A stretch of 64,000 bases of DNA. Source: Stenotrophomonas maltophilia D457. GTDB lineage: Bacteria; Pseudomonadota; Gammaproteobacteria; Xanthomonadales; Xanthomonadaceae. This document shows, piece by piece, positions 26,713 through 36,632 of the stretch. The position numbers and the translations under genes were made by a program. The DNA lies in the NCBI RefSeq assembly GCF_000284595.1, contig NC_017671.1:4001001-4065000 (forward strand), in the 5' to 3' direction. Each line of letters starts with the position of its first letter. The first letter of the stretch is position 1. Below the pieces are notes generated by a model that was given only the letters and a program-made list of their open reading frames with translations, was not told the DNA's origin and ran no database searches.

Positions 26713-29574
26713 TCAGAACCGCAGGTCCGCGCGCAGGTACCAGTAACGACCACGCGGAATGTCGTAGGTCGAGGCGTCATACCCGTTCAACGAGCACGAC
26801 AGGCAGATCGGCGGATCCTTGTCGAACACGTTGTTCAGGCCGGCGGTCAGCTGCAACCCCTTCATCCAGTCGATCTTGTAGCCCACCTGCATGTCGTGGA
26901 AGGTGGTGGCCGACAGCGTGTTGGTGCCCGCGGCCTGGTTGCTGCACACCGGGAAGGCCGCCGCATCGCCGCAGTTCTCGGTCAGCTCGGAGATGTGGCG
27001 CACCGTCCAGTTGGCGCTCCAGCGATCCATCGTCCAGCCGAGGCTGGCATTGCTGGTCCACTCCGGGATCGAGCTGTCGGCCACTTCCACGCCCGGCTTC
27101 TGCGGCTGCTTCTGCCCGGCCGCGCCAGTGGCCTCGTAACGGCCGACGAAGGTGTTCTTCCATGCCAGCTTGAACTGGCCGATGGAGGTCTGCGGCAGCG
27201 TCCAGAACAGATCCACGTCCCAACCGTCGGTCTTGATCGAACCCAGGTTGGTCAGGCGGTTGTTGAAGCTGCTGACCGCACCGGTGCTGGCACGGGTGAT
27301 GCCGTTGCAGTAGATCGGGTCCAGTGTATCCACGCACAGGTCCAGCTGGGTCTGCGCGTTGATGGCCTGGATCGCACCATCGATGGCATGGCGGTAGAAA
27401 GTGACTTCCACATCGAAGCGCTCCGACCACGAGGCGTTGTTGCCGAACCACGGGCTCCACACGAAGCCCGCGCTGAAGCTGCGCGAGCGTTCCGGGTCCA
27501 GCTCGCGGTTGCCGCCGGTGGTCACCGAGATCTGCGAGTTGGCCTGCTGGAAGCCGGCCGGGACGCCCAGTGCAGCACAGTTGGCCGCGCTGCCACGCGG
27601 CGGCGTGCCGCCCAGGCCCACCGAGCACGGATCGAACAGCTGCAGGTCGGCACGTGCGGCAGAGCCGTACAGCTCACCGATGGACGGTGCGCGGAAGCCC
27701 TCGGCGTACGTGGTGCGCAGCACGAAGTCATCGGTCACCTGCCAGCGCAGGCCGTACTTGGGCGTGAACTCGCCGCCGAAGGTGGAGTAGTCCGAATAGC
27801 GGCCGGCCAGGCTCAGGTCCAGCTTCTTGCCGAACGAGGAGTCGGCGAAGATCGGCACGCTCAACTCCAGGTAGGCCTCGTTGACGTCGTAGGAACCGGA
27901 GGTCGGTTGCGACGGCACGCCGTTGTAGTGGCCGATCACCGTCAGCGGATCGGGCTGGTAGGCGCCCTTGTACTTGCGGTACTCGAAGCCGGTGGCGAAG
28001 GACACCGGACCGGCCGGCAGCGAGAACAGCTCGCTGGACAGGTTGGCGGTGAACAGGCTCAGTTCGTTCTGGCTGCGGTCGCGCACCACCGGCTGGATCC
28101 ACTTCAGCATGTCCGGGGTGATCGAACCGGCGCCACCGAAGATGTTCAACGGCACGCAGCCAGGCGTGGCCGCGCACACCGCGGGATCGCCCAGCGCCAT
28201 GTTCACCTTGTAGATGTCATAGCTGCCGTAGTTGGTCTGCTCGGCCTTGTTCTTGCTGTACATGCCGTTGACGTCCCAGTACCAGCTGCGGTCGGCGGCA
28301 TGGAAGTCACCGACCAGGCCGGTGGCGAAGTAGGTGGTGTCCACTTTCTGCTTGAACACGCGCGCACCGCCCTCCACCGGGCGACGACCGATCAGGCTCA
28401 TGTTGTCGCCGGAGACGAGATCGAAGCCGAACGGGTTGTACGGGTTCAGGCGCGAGACCACGATGTTGTCGGCCAACGGATTGCCGGTGGCGCCATCGGG
28501 GCCGAAGAACAGCGGCTCGGGGCCGGCCTGGTTGGTCGACTCGCGGCGGTTGCCCAGCGCCTTGATGTACCACTGCACGTTGTCGGTGATGTCAAAGCGG
28601 AACTGGCCGAACAGGCCTTTGCGCTCCGACGGCGTCAGCACCATGTTGTATTCGGCGAAGTTGAAGCGGTCGGCGGTGGTGAAGCAGTGATAGTCATCCG
28701 TGCGGCTGCAGCCGGCACTGCCGTCGTACCGCGGATTGCTCACGCCGGTATTGGGCACGATGTTCTGCACCGCACCGGTGTTCGGGTCGGTGAACATGAA
28801 ACGGCCCTGCGGAATACCACCGCTGCCGAACGCCAGGCCGGTACCGGGAATGGGGAAGCGCGACTGCTCGCGATCCTTGGCGAATACCGGGTCCTGCTTG
28901 GTCCAGCTGGCGCCCAGGAACAGGCTGAAGCGATCGCCACTCTTGCCCCAGGCCAGGTCCACGCCCTTCTGCGTGCCGTCGCCCTTGCTGTACTCGCCGT
29001 AGTTCAGCGTCACCTGCCCACCATCGAAATCGCGGCGGGTGATGATGTTGACCACGCCGGCGATGGCATCGGAGCCGTACAGCGACGAAGCACCGTCCTC
29101 CAGCACCTCGATGCGCTCGACGATCGCCAGCGGAATGGTGTTGAGGTCGGTGGCCGAGCCCACACCGGACGCCGACGATTCATTGACCCAGCGGATGCCG
29201 TCGACCAGCACCAGCACGCGCTTGGCACCCAGGTGGCGCAGATCGACCTGCGCCGAGCCGGCACCCACGCCACTGCCATCGGGCGGGAAACCGAAGTTGC
29301 CGGACGAGTTGAACTTGGCGTTGAGCGCAGAGCCGGAACCGGTGAGCTGCTGTAGCACTTCGCCGATCGAGGTCAGGCCGGTGCGTTCGATGTCGCCACG
29401 GGTCAGGGTCTGGATCGGGACCTGGCCCTCTACTTCAGCGCGCTTGATGCGGGTACCGGTGACTTCCACCGCGTCGAGGTTGGTGGTGGATTGTGCAGCG
29501 GCACCCAGGGGTGCCAAGGCCATCACGCACAGCGTGACGGCAACCGCCAACGGGCGGTGGTGCAGGTGCTTCAT
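26713..29574 (-). CDS. TonB-dependent outer-membrane receptor (large, 953 aa)
   Basis: A 953-residue receptor with signal peptide (residues 1-27, AAA-QST), TonB box [16 protein letters not shown], plug domain about 45-170 ([59 protein letters not shown]) and a barrel ending [10 protein letters not shown]. It is of the xanthomonad/caulobacter type often used for peptide or carbohydrate import and not siderophores. GAGAGAGAG precedes the ATG at 29574. Two exbD genes lie upstream, which may hint at energy coupling. Substrate unknown. Confidence 0.9.
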   Translation of the reverse strand: MKHLHHRPLAVAVTLCVMALAPLGAAAQSTTNLDAVEVTGTRIKRAEVEGQVPIQTLTRGDIERTGLTSIGEVLQQLTGSGSALNAKFNSSGNFGFPPDGSGVGAGSAQVDLRHLGAKRVLVLVDGIRWVNESSASGVGSATDLNTIPLAIVERIEVLEDGASSLYGSDAIAGVVNIITRRDFDGGQVTLNYGEYSKGDGTQKGVDLAWGKSGDRFSLFLGASWTKQDPVFAKDREQSRFPIPGTGLAFGSGGIPQGRFMFTDPNTGAVQNIVPNTGVSNPRYDGSAGCSRTDDYHCFTTADRFNFAEYNMVLTPSERKGLFGQFRFDITDNVQWYIKALGNRRESTNQAGPEPLFFGPDGATGNPLADNIVVSRLNPYNPFGFDLVSGDNMSLIGRRPVEGGARVFKQKVDTTYFATGLVGDFHAADRSWYWDVNGMYSKNKAEQTNYGSYDIYKVNMALGDPAVCAATPGCVPLNIFGGAGSITPDMLKWIQPVVRDRSQNELSLFTANLSSELFSLPAGPVSFATGFEYRKYKGAYQPDPLTVIGHYNGVPSQPTSGSYDVNEAYLELSVPIFADSSFGKKLDLSLAGRYSDYSTFGGEFTPKYGLRWQVTDDFVLRTTYAEGFRAPSIGELYGSAARADLQLFDPCSVGLGGTPPRGSAANCAALGVPAGFQQANSQISVTTGGNRELDPERSRSFSAGFVWSPWFGNNASWSERFDVEVTFYRHAIDGAIQAINAQTQLDLCVDTLDPIYCNGITRASTGAVSSFNNRLTNLGSIKTDGWDVDLFWTLPQTSIGQFKLAWKNTFVGRYEATGAAGQKQPQKPGVEVADSSIPEWTSNASLGWTMDRWSANWTVRHISELTENCGDAAAFPVCSNQAAGTNTLSATTFHDMQVGYKIDWMKGLQLTAGLNNVFDKDPPICLSCSLNGYDASTYDIPRGRYWYLRADLRF

Positions 29575-29845
29575 TCGCTCTCTCTCCAAAGGAATGTCGG
29601 GACATGGACTGCCGCGCTCCCCCCTGCATGGCGGCAGCGTCTCCTTTGTAAACAAGCGGTAAAAATCACGGCGTGATGATCGACACTATTTCACGCGGAA
29701 TTGACGCAATTGACAGCCATTTACGTCAGATGAGGACCGTTTAGAACCGGACGGTACTGTTCACCGCCCTCCACTTTGATGCCGGCTGCGTCAGCGCGCG
29801 CCGAGATCCGCCACAACTCATCAAGGGGACTTGTCGGTGCAGGCG
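29575..29845. promoter_or_regulatory. Upstream region of the 953-aa receptor, no gene
   Basis: 271 bp between the receptor start and the second exbD stop. It is AT-richer than its surroundings between about 29640 and 29715 (TTTGTAAACAAGCGG, CACTATTTCACG, AATTGACGCAATTGACAG), which is where a promoter and regulator site for the receptor would lie. No specific regulator site can be named. Confidence 0.4.
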
Positions 29846-30253
29846 CTAGTGACCGGGCGCGTCGACGCGCAGCCCATGCTGGCTCACGGCCAGCAGCACG
29901 CGTGCCATGTCTTCGTAGTCGGTGTCGTCGGCGGTCGCCAGGTGCACCCAGGGGCGATGCTGCTGCGGCATCTGCTGCGCCTGCACCAGGTGCCGCTGCA
30001 ACGCGACAGCGTCGAGCGGCTGGCCATTCCAGAACATCGCCCCCGCCGCGTCGATGCGCAGGTGGATCGGCTGGGGTGAGGACGCCGGCCAGGGTGGGCA
30101 CGAGGTGCGCTGCTGGAGCGCCAGGAGGCCGGTCGCCTGCGCCATCGGCAGCGCGGTGATCACCAGCGCCAGCAACACCAGCAACACATCCACCAGCGGT
30201 GCCAGATTGGGGGCGGCCATCAGTGAGGCCGCGTGCTGTGTCCCGTATCGCAT
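29846..30253 (-). CDS. ExbD/TolR-family proton-channel subunit (second copy)
   Basis: A 135-residue inner-membrane protein with one transmembrane helix (about 15-38) that keeps the essential proton-path aspartate (NLAPLVDVLLVLLAL) and a periplasmic ExbD domain. It is more divergent from ExbD than the gene upstream: APLVDVLLV replaces the usual TPLVDVMLV. Start at 30253 has GAGGGA eight bases upstream. It sits 71 bases downstream of the other exbD copy, and no exbB or tonB is in the window. Confidence 0.82.
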   Translation of the reverse strand: MRYGTQHAASLMAAPNLAPLVDVLLVLLALVITALPMAQATGLLALQQRTSCPPWPASSPQPIHLRIDAAGAMFWNGQPLDAVALQRHLVQAQQMPQQHRPWVHLATADDTDYEDMARVLLAVSQHGLRVDAPGH

Positions 30254-30324
30254 GCCACGTTCCCTCGCAGGAAGAGCGGCCTGCCGATGGCAGGCCGCCC
30301 GTTGCCGGACTCACCGCACGAAAC

Positions 30325-30732
30325 TCACCGCACGAAGGCAATGCGCTCCATGCCAGTGGCTTCGGCCGCAGCCAATATCCGCGCCATGCCTTCGTACTCG
30401 GCCGCCGGATCGGTGGCGATGCGCAGCTCCGGCAGGTTGCCGGCATGCTCGCCGGCCTGCGCCTGCAGGCGCCCCTGCAGATCGCCGATCGCCATCGGCT
30501 GGCCATCCCAGCTCAGCTGGTTCGACGCATCCAGTCGCAGCTCGATCGGCGGCGGCGGTTCGGGGCGATCGATCGTGCGATCGGTGGCCTGTGGCAACTG
30601 CACGGGAATCGGCCGGGCCACGATCGGCGCGGTTACGATGAAGATGATCAACAGCACCAGCATCACATCCACCAGTGGCGTGACATTGATGTCCGCCAGC
30701 GGGCCGCTTCTTCCTGCGCTACTGAACGCCAT
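30325..30732 (-). CDS. ExbD/TolR-family proton-channel subunit (first copy)
   Basis: A 135-residue biopolymer-transport protein. The N-terminus PLADINVTPLVDVMLVLLIIFIVTAP is the canonical ExbD membrane helix with the functional Asp; the rest is the periplasmic domain. ExbD works with ExbB to energise TonB. ATG at 30732 follows GGGAG. It is divergent from the Slt transglycosylase and upstream of the second exbD and the 953-aa receptor on the same strand. The missing exbB partner must be elsewhere. Confidence 0.9.
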   Translation of the reverse strand: MAFSSAGRSGPLADINVTPLVDVMLVLLIIFIVTAPIVARPIPVQLPQATDRTIDRPEPPPPIELRLDASNQLSWDGQPMAIGDLQGRLQAQAGEHAGNLPELRIATDPAAEYEGMARILAAAEATGMERIAFVR

Positions 30733-30883
30733 GTGCCGCTCCCTGCAGCCGGGCGGTTCGCCCAAGGCCGACGTTACGACGCCTGCGCCCGCCTGCGGCA
30801 GGGGCCTGTGCGGAGTCATTCAGCTATCGTTGCCCACGCATGGCGTGCACGCAATGCGAAACTGAATTCAGCCACTGCCCGCT

Positions 30884-32869
30884 ATGCTGCATGCCATGAC
30901 CCGACGCTCTTCGACCGCCCTGTCCCTGCTGCCCTTGGCCACCACGCTGCTGATCGGCTGCGCCAATGCCCAGTCCCTCGATGCCCAGAACGCGCAGTTG
31001 AAAGCCGCGATCGCGGCCGCCGAACGCGGCCAGTTCGATCCTGGCCAGGCCGCTGCGCTCAGCCGCCATCCGGCGTATGGCTGGCTGGAGTACGCCAACC
31101 TGCGCCGCAACATCGACACCGTCGATACCGCGCAGGCACAGGCCTTCCTCAAGCGCTATGAGGGCCAGGCCGTGGCCAGCACGTTCCGCAGCGTGTGGCT
31201 GCCCTCGCTCGCCCGCCGCCAGGACTGGCCGACCCTGCTGGCCAACTGGGCGCCCACCGACAACGCCGGCCTGCGCTGTGCGCAGCTGACCGCGCGCCAG
31301 GTGACCGGCAAGGTCGATCCGCAGTGGATCAGCGAAGCACAGGAGCTGTGGCGCAAGAACGGCAAGCCGCTGCCGGACAGCTGCGATGCGGTGTTCACCG
31401 TGCTGCAGGCACAAGGCGGCCTGAGCGACGCCCTGCGCTGGGAACGGATCGATGCTGCCGCCGACGCGCAGCAGCCCGCCGTGATGCGCAGCGCGGCCCG
31501 CGGCCTGCCTGCCACTGACCTGGCACTGGCCAACACTTACGCCGCCTTCGTCGACAAGCCCAACGCCAGCGCCCTGAACTGGCCCCGCAACGAGCGCAGC
31601 CGGCGCATCGCCACCGATGGCCTGGCCAAGCTGGCCAAGGCCGACCCGGCCGCCACCGAACAGCAGCTGCCGCAGTACGCGCAGGCACTGGGGCTGAGTG
31701 CCGCCCAGCAGGGCCAGGTGCTGTACCAGATCGCGCTGTGGACGGTGGCGTCCTACCTGCCCGATTCGGCACGCCGCCTCAACGCGGTGCCGGAGTCGGC
31801 CTATGACGAACGCCTGCACGAGTGGCGCGTGCGCGAAGCGATGTCGCGCGGCGACTGGACCGCGGCGCTGACCGCCATCCGCAAGATGGGCAGCAAGCAG
31901 CGCAGCGACCCGCGCTGGCGCTACTTCGAAGGCCGCATGCTGGAGAAGACCGGCCAGGCCCAGCAGGCGCAGCCGCTGTTCCGCGAGGCCGCGCGTGCAT
32001 CGACCTTCCACGGCTTCCTCGCCGCCGACAAGCTGCAGCAGGGCTACACGCTGTGCCCGTGGCAGCCCAACGACAGCGCGCAGGCTCAGGCGGTGATCGC
32101 GCGCGACCCGGCCATCCAGCGCGCGATGGCGTTGTACCAGATCGATCGCGCTGGCTGGGCCGTGGCCGAATGGAACAGTGCACTGTCGCGCTTCGATGAC
32201 ACCCAGCGTCGCCTCGCCGTGCGCGTGGCGCAGGACAACGGCTGGTTCGACCGCGCCGTGTTCGCGCTCGGCAAGCAGCCGCAGGAGCAGCGCCTGTACG
32301 ACCTGCGCTTCCCGCTGCACCACGACGCCACCATCCGCCGCGAATCAGCACGCAACGCAATCGACCCGGCCTGGGTGGCGGCGGAGATCCGCGCCGAGAG
32401 CACCTTCACCCCGCGTGCGCGCTCGCCTGCCAACGCCATGGGCCTGATGCAGGTGCTGCCAGCCACCGGTGCCGGCGTGGCCAAGTCGATCGGCCTGACC
32501 GGCTACGGCGGCGCCGACAGCCTGTACGACCCGGACACCAACATCGCCATCGGCACCGCCTACCTGCGCCAGCTGATGAACAAGTACGACGGCCTGCCCT
32601 ACGTGACCATCGCCGCGTACAACGCCGGCCCGACCCCGACCGCACGCTGGCAGAGCCAGCGCCCGGGCTTTGATCCGGACCTGTGGATCGAGACCATCAG
32701 CTACAAGGAAACCCGCGAGTACGTGGCCCGCGTGCTGGCCTTCAGCGTGATCTACGACTGGCGCCTCAATGGTGATGCGCTGCCGCTGAGCGATCGCCTG
32801 ATGGGCCGCCTGGTGGACAAGCGCAAGCGCTTCAGCTGCGCCGCCAACGCCGACCAGGGCGGCGATTGA
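30884..32869 (+). CDS. slt: Soluble-type lytic murein transglycosylase (Slt70-like), predicted lipoprotein
   Basis: A 661-residue enzyme that cleaves peptidoglycan glycan strands with formation of 1,6-anhydromuramic ends. Residues 40-450 are the superhelical Slt U and L domains; the C-terminal SLT catalytic domain includes EIRAESTFTPRARSPANAMGLMQVLP with the catalytic Glu at about 505, and the AYNAGPTP motif. The N-terminus ends in LLIGC, a lipobox, so it may be an anchored lipoprotein unlike E. coli Slt70. A second ATG at 30896 is an equally possible start; neither has a good Shine-Dalgarno. Confidence 0.92.
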   Translation: MLHAMTRRSSTALSLLPLATTLLIGCANAQSLDAQNAQLKAAIAAAERGQFDPGQAAALSRHPAYGWLEYANLRRNIDTVDTAQAQAFLKRYEGQAVASTFRSVWLPSLARRQDWPTLLANWAPTDNAGLRCAQLTARQVTGKVDPQWISEAQELWRKNGKPLPDSCDAVFTVLQAQGGLSDALRWERIDAAADAQQPAVMRSAARGLPATDLALANTYAAFVDKPNASALNWPRNERSRRIATDGLAKLAKADPAATEQQLPQYAQALGLSAAQQGQVLYQIALWTVASYLPDSARRLNAVPESAYDERLHEWRVREAMSRGDWTAALTAIRKMGSKQRSDPRWRYFEGRMLEKTGQAQQAQPLFREAARASTFHGFLAADKLQQGYTLCPWQPNDSAQAQAVIARDPAIQRAMALYQIDRAGWAVAEWNSALSRFDDTQRRLAVRVAQDNGWFDRAVFALGKQPQEQRLYDLRFPLHHDATIRRESARNAIDPAWVAAEIRAESTFTPRARSPANAMGLMQVLPATGAGVAKSIGLTGYGGADSLYDPDTNIAIGTAYLRQLMNKYDGLPYVTIAAYNAGPTPTARWQSQRPGFDPDLWIETISYKETREYVARVLAFSVIYDWRLNGDALPLSDRLMGRLVDKRKRFSCAANADQGGD

Positions 32870-32880
32870 TCGCAACACAG

Positions 32881-33039
32881 TACTGCCGGCCGCTGGCCGG
32901 CATTCTCCGGCATCCACTCGCTGGGGAGGGAAACGATGAGCCTGCTGGCCTGGATCGGGCTGGACGCTGTATCGGTAGTGCAGGCCGCTGGCCGGCAGCT
33001 TCGGGGTGACTGCGGTTGCCGGCCAGCGGCCGGCACTAC
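32881..33039. repeat. SMAG elements between slt and cca
   Basis: A degenerate monomer at 32881-32902 with GTAC in place of GTAG, then a facing dimer with GTAG at 32975 and CTAC ending 33039. Both use the GCCGGCCGCTGGCCGGC-type core. Confidence 0.8.
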
Positions 33040-33067
33040 CGGTGCGTCTGCGCCGGGCATGCGATGA
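32936..33067 (+). CDS. Possible small protein running into a SMAG dimer
   Basis: A 43-codon frame opening [20 protein letters not shown] with a strong Shine-Dalgarno (GGGAGG, seven bases upstream of ATG 32936). The first dozen residues are hydrophobic; the rest is encoded by the SMAG dimer. The good ribosome site but repeat-derived C-terminus suggests a small gene interrupted or extended by the repeat, or chance. Its stop lies nine bases before the cca start, so it could also be a leader for cca. Confidence 0.3.
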   Translation: MSLLAWIGLDAVSVVQAAGRQLRGDCGCRPAAGTTGASAPGMR

Positions 33068-33075
33068 TTCCAGCC

Positions 33076-34296
33076 ATGAAGATCTATCTTGTCGGCGGCG
33101 CCGTGCGTGACCGCCTGCTGCAGCGACCTGCCGGCGACCATGACTGGGTGGTGGTCGGCGGCACGCCCGCGCAGATGGAAGCGCAGGGCTTCACCGCCGT
33201 CGGCCGCGATTTCCCGGTGTTCCTGCACCCGAAGACCGCTGAGGAATACGCGCTGGCGCGCACCGAGCGCAAATCCGGCCGTGGCTACCGCGGCTTCGTG
33301 GTCGATGCCGACCCGGCAGTGACGCTGGAAGAAGACCTGCAGCGCCGCGACTTCACCATCAACGCGATTGCCTGCGACGAAGACACCGGCACGCTGGTCG
33401 ATCCCTACGGCGGTGTGCGCGATATCGAGCAACGCGTGCTGCGCCATGTCGGCCCCGCGTTCGTGGAAGATCCATTGCGCGTGCTGCGCGCGGCCCGGTT
33501 CATGGCGCGCTTCGCACCACTGGGCTTCACCGTCGCCGAAGAGACCATGGCGCTGATGCGCGAGGTCGCCGCCAGCGGCGAGCTGGACGCGCTGGTGCCC
33601 GAGCGCGTCTGGCAGGAGCTGCGCAAGGCGCTGGTCAGTGAACGGCCCTCCGCCTTCCTGCGCACGCTGCACGATGCGCAGGCACTGGGCCCGATCCTGC
33701 CCGAGCTGGAAGCGCTGTATGGCGTGCCGCAGCGTGCCGAATTCCACCCGGAAGTCGACACCGGCATCCACCAGGAAATGGTCAGCGACATGGCCGCGAA
33801 ACTGGCACCGGGTGATGACCTGGTCGGCTTCGCTGCCCTCACCCACGATCTCGGCAAGGGCCTGACCCCGCCGGAGGAATGGCCGCGCCACATCATGCAC
33901 GAACAGCGTGGCATCAAGCCGCTGAAGGCATTGTGCGCGCGGTTGAAGATTCCCACCGAGCACCAGCAGCTGGCTGAAGCGGTGTGCCGCGAGCACTTGA
34001 ACGTGCACCGCATCGATGAACTGCGCGATGCCACCGTGCTGGAACTGCTGGGCCGCTGTGATGCGCTGCGCCGGCCGGAACGCGTGACCCGCATCGCACT
34101 GTGCTGCGAGGCCGACAAGCGCGGCCGGCTCGGCTTCGAGGACGCCGACTACCCACAGGGCGAAACGCTCAAGCGCCTGCACCAGGCGGCGCTGTCAGTG
34201 CAGGCGCGGGATCTGGATACCACGCATCTGAAGGGCCCGGCCATCGGCGAAGCGCTGGCCAAGGCGCGGGTGAAAGCCATCGCCGCCGCCCGCTGA
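33076..34296 (+). CDS. cca: Multifunctional CCA protein (tRNA nucleotidyltransferase, HD domain)
   Basis: A 406-residue enzyme that adds or repairs the 3' CCA of tRNAs without a template. GGAVRD at residues 7-12, the catalytic DHD at 21-23, [10 protein letters not shown], and ARTERKSG are class II nucleotidyltransferase marks; [15 protein letters not shown] follows. The C-terminal HD domain (LTHDLGKG about residue 255) gives the phosphohydrolase activities of the gammaproteobacterial form. ATG at 33076 is set by family N-termini. Cytoplasmic. Confidence 0.96.
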   Translation: MKIYLVGGAVRDRLLQRPAGDHDWVVVGGTPAQMEAQGFTAVGRDFPVFLHPKTAEEYALARTERKSGRGYRGFVVDADPAVTLEEDLQRRDFTINAIACDEDTGTLVDPYGGVRDIEQRVLRHVGPAFVEDPLRVLRAARFMARFAPLGFTVAEETMALMREVAASGELDALVPERVWQELRKALVSERPSAFLRTLHDAQALGPILPELEALYGVPQRAEFHPEVDTGIHQEMVSDMAAKLAPGDDLVGFAALTHDLGKGLTPPEEWPRHIMHEQRGIKPLKALCARLKIPTEHQQLAEAVCREHLNVHRIDELRDATVLELLGRCDALRRPERVTRIALCCEADKRGRLGFEDADYPQGETLKRLHQAALSVQARDLDTTHLKGPAIGEALAKARVKAIAAAR

Positions 34297-34325
34297 TCCG
34301 CAACGTCCGCGCGCACTGCTATGGG

Positions 34326-34350
34326 CAGTGCCGGCCGCTGGCCGGCACCC
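34326..34350 (+). repeat. SMAG-like monomer without GTAG head
   Basis: GCAG in place of GTAG followed by the GCCGGCC-GCT-GGCCGGC core, between the convergent cca and SseB-like genes. Confidence 0.65.
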
Positions 34351-34364
34351 CTATATCACTGGCT

Positions 34365-34799
34365 TCAGTGCGCCATCCCACGGGTAATCGCCGCCGCACG
34401 CTGCTTCAGCTGGGCCACGGCATCGGGAATCATCTCCATGCCCACGTCCAGGCCCGGGTTCAGCACCAGGCCGACGCCGTCGCCGATACCGGCCAGCAGC
34501 GCGTGCACCGCGATCGGCATGGCATGGGCAAACTGCGGCAGCTGCTCGTGCCACAGGCCAGCGCGCTCGGGCGCGGTGAACACCGCGAACATCGGCTCGC
34601 CGCTCTCGCTGGTCAGCACCAGCGGCGAGATGCTCTCGTCCCAGGCGCCATCCTCACCAATGGCCTTGTCCAGCAGCACGAACGCCGTCGAGGTCAGCAG
34701 GCCGTCGAGGAACTGCGCTGCGGTCAGCGTGCCGTCCTGGGCCTGCAGCAGGCGCACCTCGAGGTCGTTGAGGGGTTCGAACGGGGTGTCGTGGTCCAT
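34365..34799 (-). CDS. SseB-family protein
   Basis: A 144-residue cytoplasmic protein matching the SseB N-terminal domain pattern: NDLEVRLLQAQDGTLTAAQFLDGLLTSTAFVLLDK, LVLTSESGEPMFAVFTAPERA and PGLDVGMEMIPDAVAQLK. SseB proteins are small proteins of unclear molecular role (originally linked to enhanced serine sensitivity). Lies downstream of the zinc-ribbon and S41 genes on the same strand, 49 bases from the former, so possibly in one transcript. Function unassigned. Confidence 0.75.
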   Translation of the reverse strand: MDHDTPFEPLNDLEVRLLQAQDGTLTAAQFLDGLLTSTAFVLLDKAIGEDGAWDESISPLVLTSESGEPMFAVFTAPERAGLWHEQLPQFAHAMPIAVHALLAGIGDGVGLVLNPGLDVGMEMIPDAVAQLKQRAAAITRGMAH

Positions 34800-34848
34800 G
34801 GTCGGTTCCGGTACGTGGTTGCAGGGCAGACTTTAACAGGCCCGGTCC

Positions 34849-35184
34849 TCAACCGATGTATCCGTGCCGCCACATCCAACCGGCCACCGCCAGCGCGGCG
34901 ACCCCCACCAGCATCAACGGCAGGCCGAAGCGGTGCCGCCACGGGATCGGCACCCCGCCCAGCTGCTGGTCCATGGTCTCGGTATCGAGCACCCAGCCGT
35001 GCTCGCACCGGGTGCAGGCCAGCTCGTAGCGGCGCTGGTAGGTGAAGCCGAACAGCAGGTCGATGCGCGCCATCTTGTAGCGCAGCTGCGGCGCGAACTC
35101 GGTTTCCGTCTGGCAGCGCAGGCAGTGGTGCGCTTCGGTGGGGCCGACGATCAGCACCCGTTCCTGTTGGCCGATCAGGATCAT
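34849..35184 (-). CDS. Zinc-ribbon membrane protein, unknown function
   Basis: A 111-residue protein with two cysteine pairs, HHCLRCQTE (about residue 20) and LACTRCEHG (about 56), that would form a zinc ribbon, and a single transmembrane helix near residues 86-105 (FGLPLMLVGVAALAVAGWMW). The topology resembles small zinc-ribbon membrane proteins with no established role. Its start overlaps the S41 peptidase stop by four bases, indicating translational coupling. Confidence 0.75.
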   Translation of the reverse strand: MILIGQQERVLIVGPTEAHHCLRCQTETEFAPQLRYKMARIDLLFGFTYQRRYELACTRCEHGWVLDTETMDQQLGGVPIPWRHRFGLPLMLVGVAALAVAGWMWRHGYIG

Positions 35185-36224
35185 GTCCGGTTGCCCTGGC
35201 AGGCGGGCTGGGCCAGCAGCCAGGCCTGGGCGGCGGCCACAGTGGCGGCATCACCCTCGACGCGCTGGTCGGGTTCGATCTTCAAGCCATCGCCACGATC
35301 ATTGCGGTCCCGCATCACGCTGGTGGTCAGCAGCAGGCGACTTCCATCGGCAAGGGTGTGCACGACATTGCCGGTGGAGACACCCGCGGTCGGCTGGCCG
35401 AAACTCCGCGCCTGCGGGCGGCCACGCCACGCCAGCACCGAGGCCTCGCCCGAACTGCCGGTGCGGGGCCCGAACAGCACCGCCACCGGTGCGCCAGGCT
35501 GCCGCACTACATGGCCGGACTGGCCGAAGTCCAGCAGCGGCCTGCCCGCCAGCTGCACCGCAGTCGCCGTCAACGTCCAGCGCTGCGGCCCTTGCGCGGT
35601 TTCGAACGCGCCGACGTCCTCGTTGTTCACCACCGAGGTGCGCAACAGCGGGGCCATGCCCAGCAGCATCGGCCACATGGAGCCGCCACCGTTGTCCCGC
35701 AGGTCGACGATCCAGCCACAGCGCGCGCCGTCGTCCTTGCTGCGGATGACCTGCTGCCATCGCGCGGCACGCTGGATGTCCTGGCGGAATTTTTCCTGCG
35801 GCGTCGCGCCCGGCGAGGAGGCATAGCCCTCGATGACCACCCAGCCGATGCGCGCATCCACCGCATCAGCGGCCTTGGCCCGGTCCACGGCGGCGGCACC
35901 GGCCTGCTGCGCACGCGCTAGGGATTCGCGCTGACGCTGGGTCGTGGTCCACGCACCATGGTGGCCGGTGCTGAGCGCAATGGCTTCGCGCAGAACGGCC
36001 AGCCGTTGCGCGGGATCCCCCTGCGCCGATTGCAGGCGGATGCGGATGGCGGGCCAGTCCACCCGGTCGCGATACAGCGCCTGGCGTTCAAGCAGGTTGA
36101 GGATCTCAGCCTGGGCCTCCGGCGAGGGCATCTCGACCGCGCCTGGCGTATCGGCCATGGCGCCGGTCGCCAGCAACACGAGCATCAGCGCGCCGATGCG
36201 ACGCACTCCCTTGCGAACCTGCAT
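35181..36224 (-). CDS. S41-family (tail-specific protease-like) peptidase
   Basis: A 347-residue exported serine peptidase. Signal peptide residues 1-24 (AMA-DTPGA). The TSP catalytic core reads GWIVDLRDNGGGSMWPMLLGM (about residue 175) and VLFGPRTGSSGEASVLAWRGRP (about residue 260) with the catalytic serine after TGS. There is no obvious PDZ domain, so it is a minimal form. ATG at 36224 is used; upstream codons read basic and unrelated. Coupled to the zinc-ribbon gene. Substrate unknown. Confidence 0.85.
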   Translation of the reverse strand: MQVRKGVRRIGALMLVLLATGAMADTPGAVEMPSPEAQAEILNLLERQALYRDRVDWPAIRIRLQSAQGDPAQRLAVLREAIALSTGHHGAWTTTQRQRESLARAQQAGAAAVDRAKAADAVDARIGWVVIEGYASSPGATPQEKFRQDIQRAARWQQVIRSKDDGARCGWIVDLRDNGGGSMWPMLLGMAPLLRTSVVNNEDVGAFETAQGPQRWTLTATAVQLAGRPLLDFGQSGHVVRQPGAPVAVLFGPRTGSSGEASVLAWRGRPQARSFGQPTAGVSTGNVVHTLADGSRLLLTTSVMRDRNDRGDGLKIEPDQRVEGDAATVAAAQAWLLAQPACQGNRT

Positions 36225-36632
36225 GCGACGCTTCCTTGTCGTTGAATCAGGACCGCAGCATAACCGGGGCATGATCGCTTGCGCCACGCGCGAACTGTCG
36301 TATCTGGCCCGGTCGCGGGTTGCAGCAAGGCGGCTTGCGTGCGGTCACCACATTGCAACTTTGCCCATGCCATCGCGGCGCACAACGCGCCAAGGTGGCC
36401 CCGTCGGCGCTTCCTGCGCTGACCGGGATTGGCGTCCTGAATCAAACATCGAAGCGATCGATTTGCCGCATCAACGGCAATCGCGACAATGCACCGGCTT
36501 GCCCATGGTGGGCGGTGCGTGGGGATCCTCGTGATCCGTCGGCTTTTTCGCTTTGATTTTGACCGGCACGCCAACCCGCACCGCCCGCCACCTTGCGCTT
36601 CGCAGGTGGCCTTGCCTCGTGAGGTTGCCGCC
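36225..36632. other. Gene-free 408-bp gap
   Basis: No convincing gene. It contains the upstream region of the S41 gene and that of the small gene at 36633, which face away from each other, and one hairpin, CCACCTTGCG-CTT-CGCAGGTGG (36588-36609), just before the start at 36633. The stretch ATTTTGACCGG around 36556 is AT-richer and may be promoter. Nothing else stands out. Confidence 0.5.

Noticed and set aside
26896-29355. Plus-strand frame of 819 codons opposite the 953-aa receptor
   Set aside because: Antisense shadow of the receptor with no recognisable motif.
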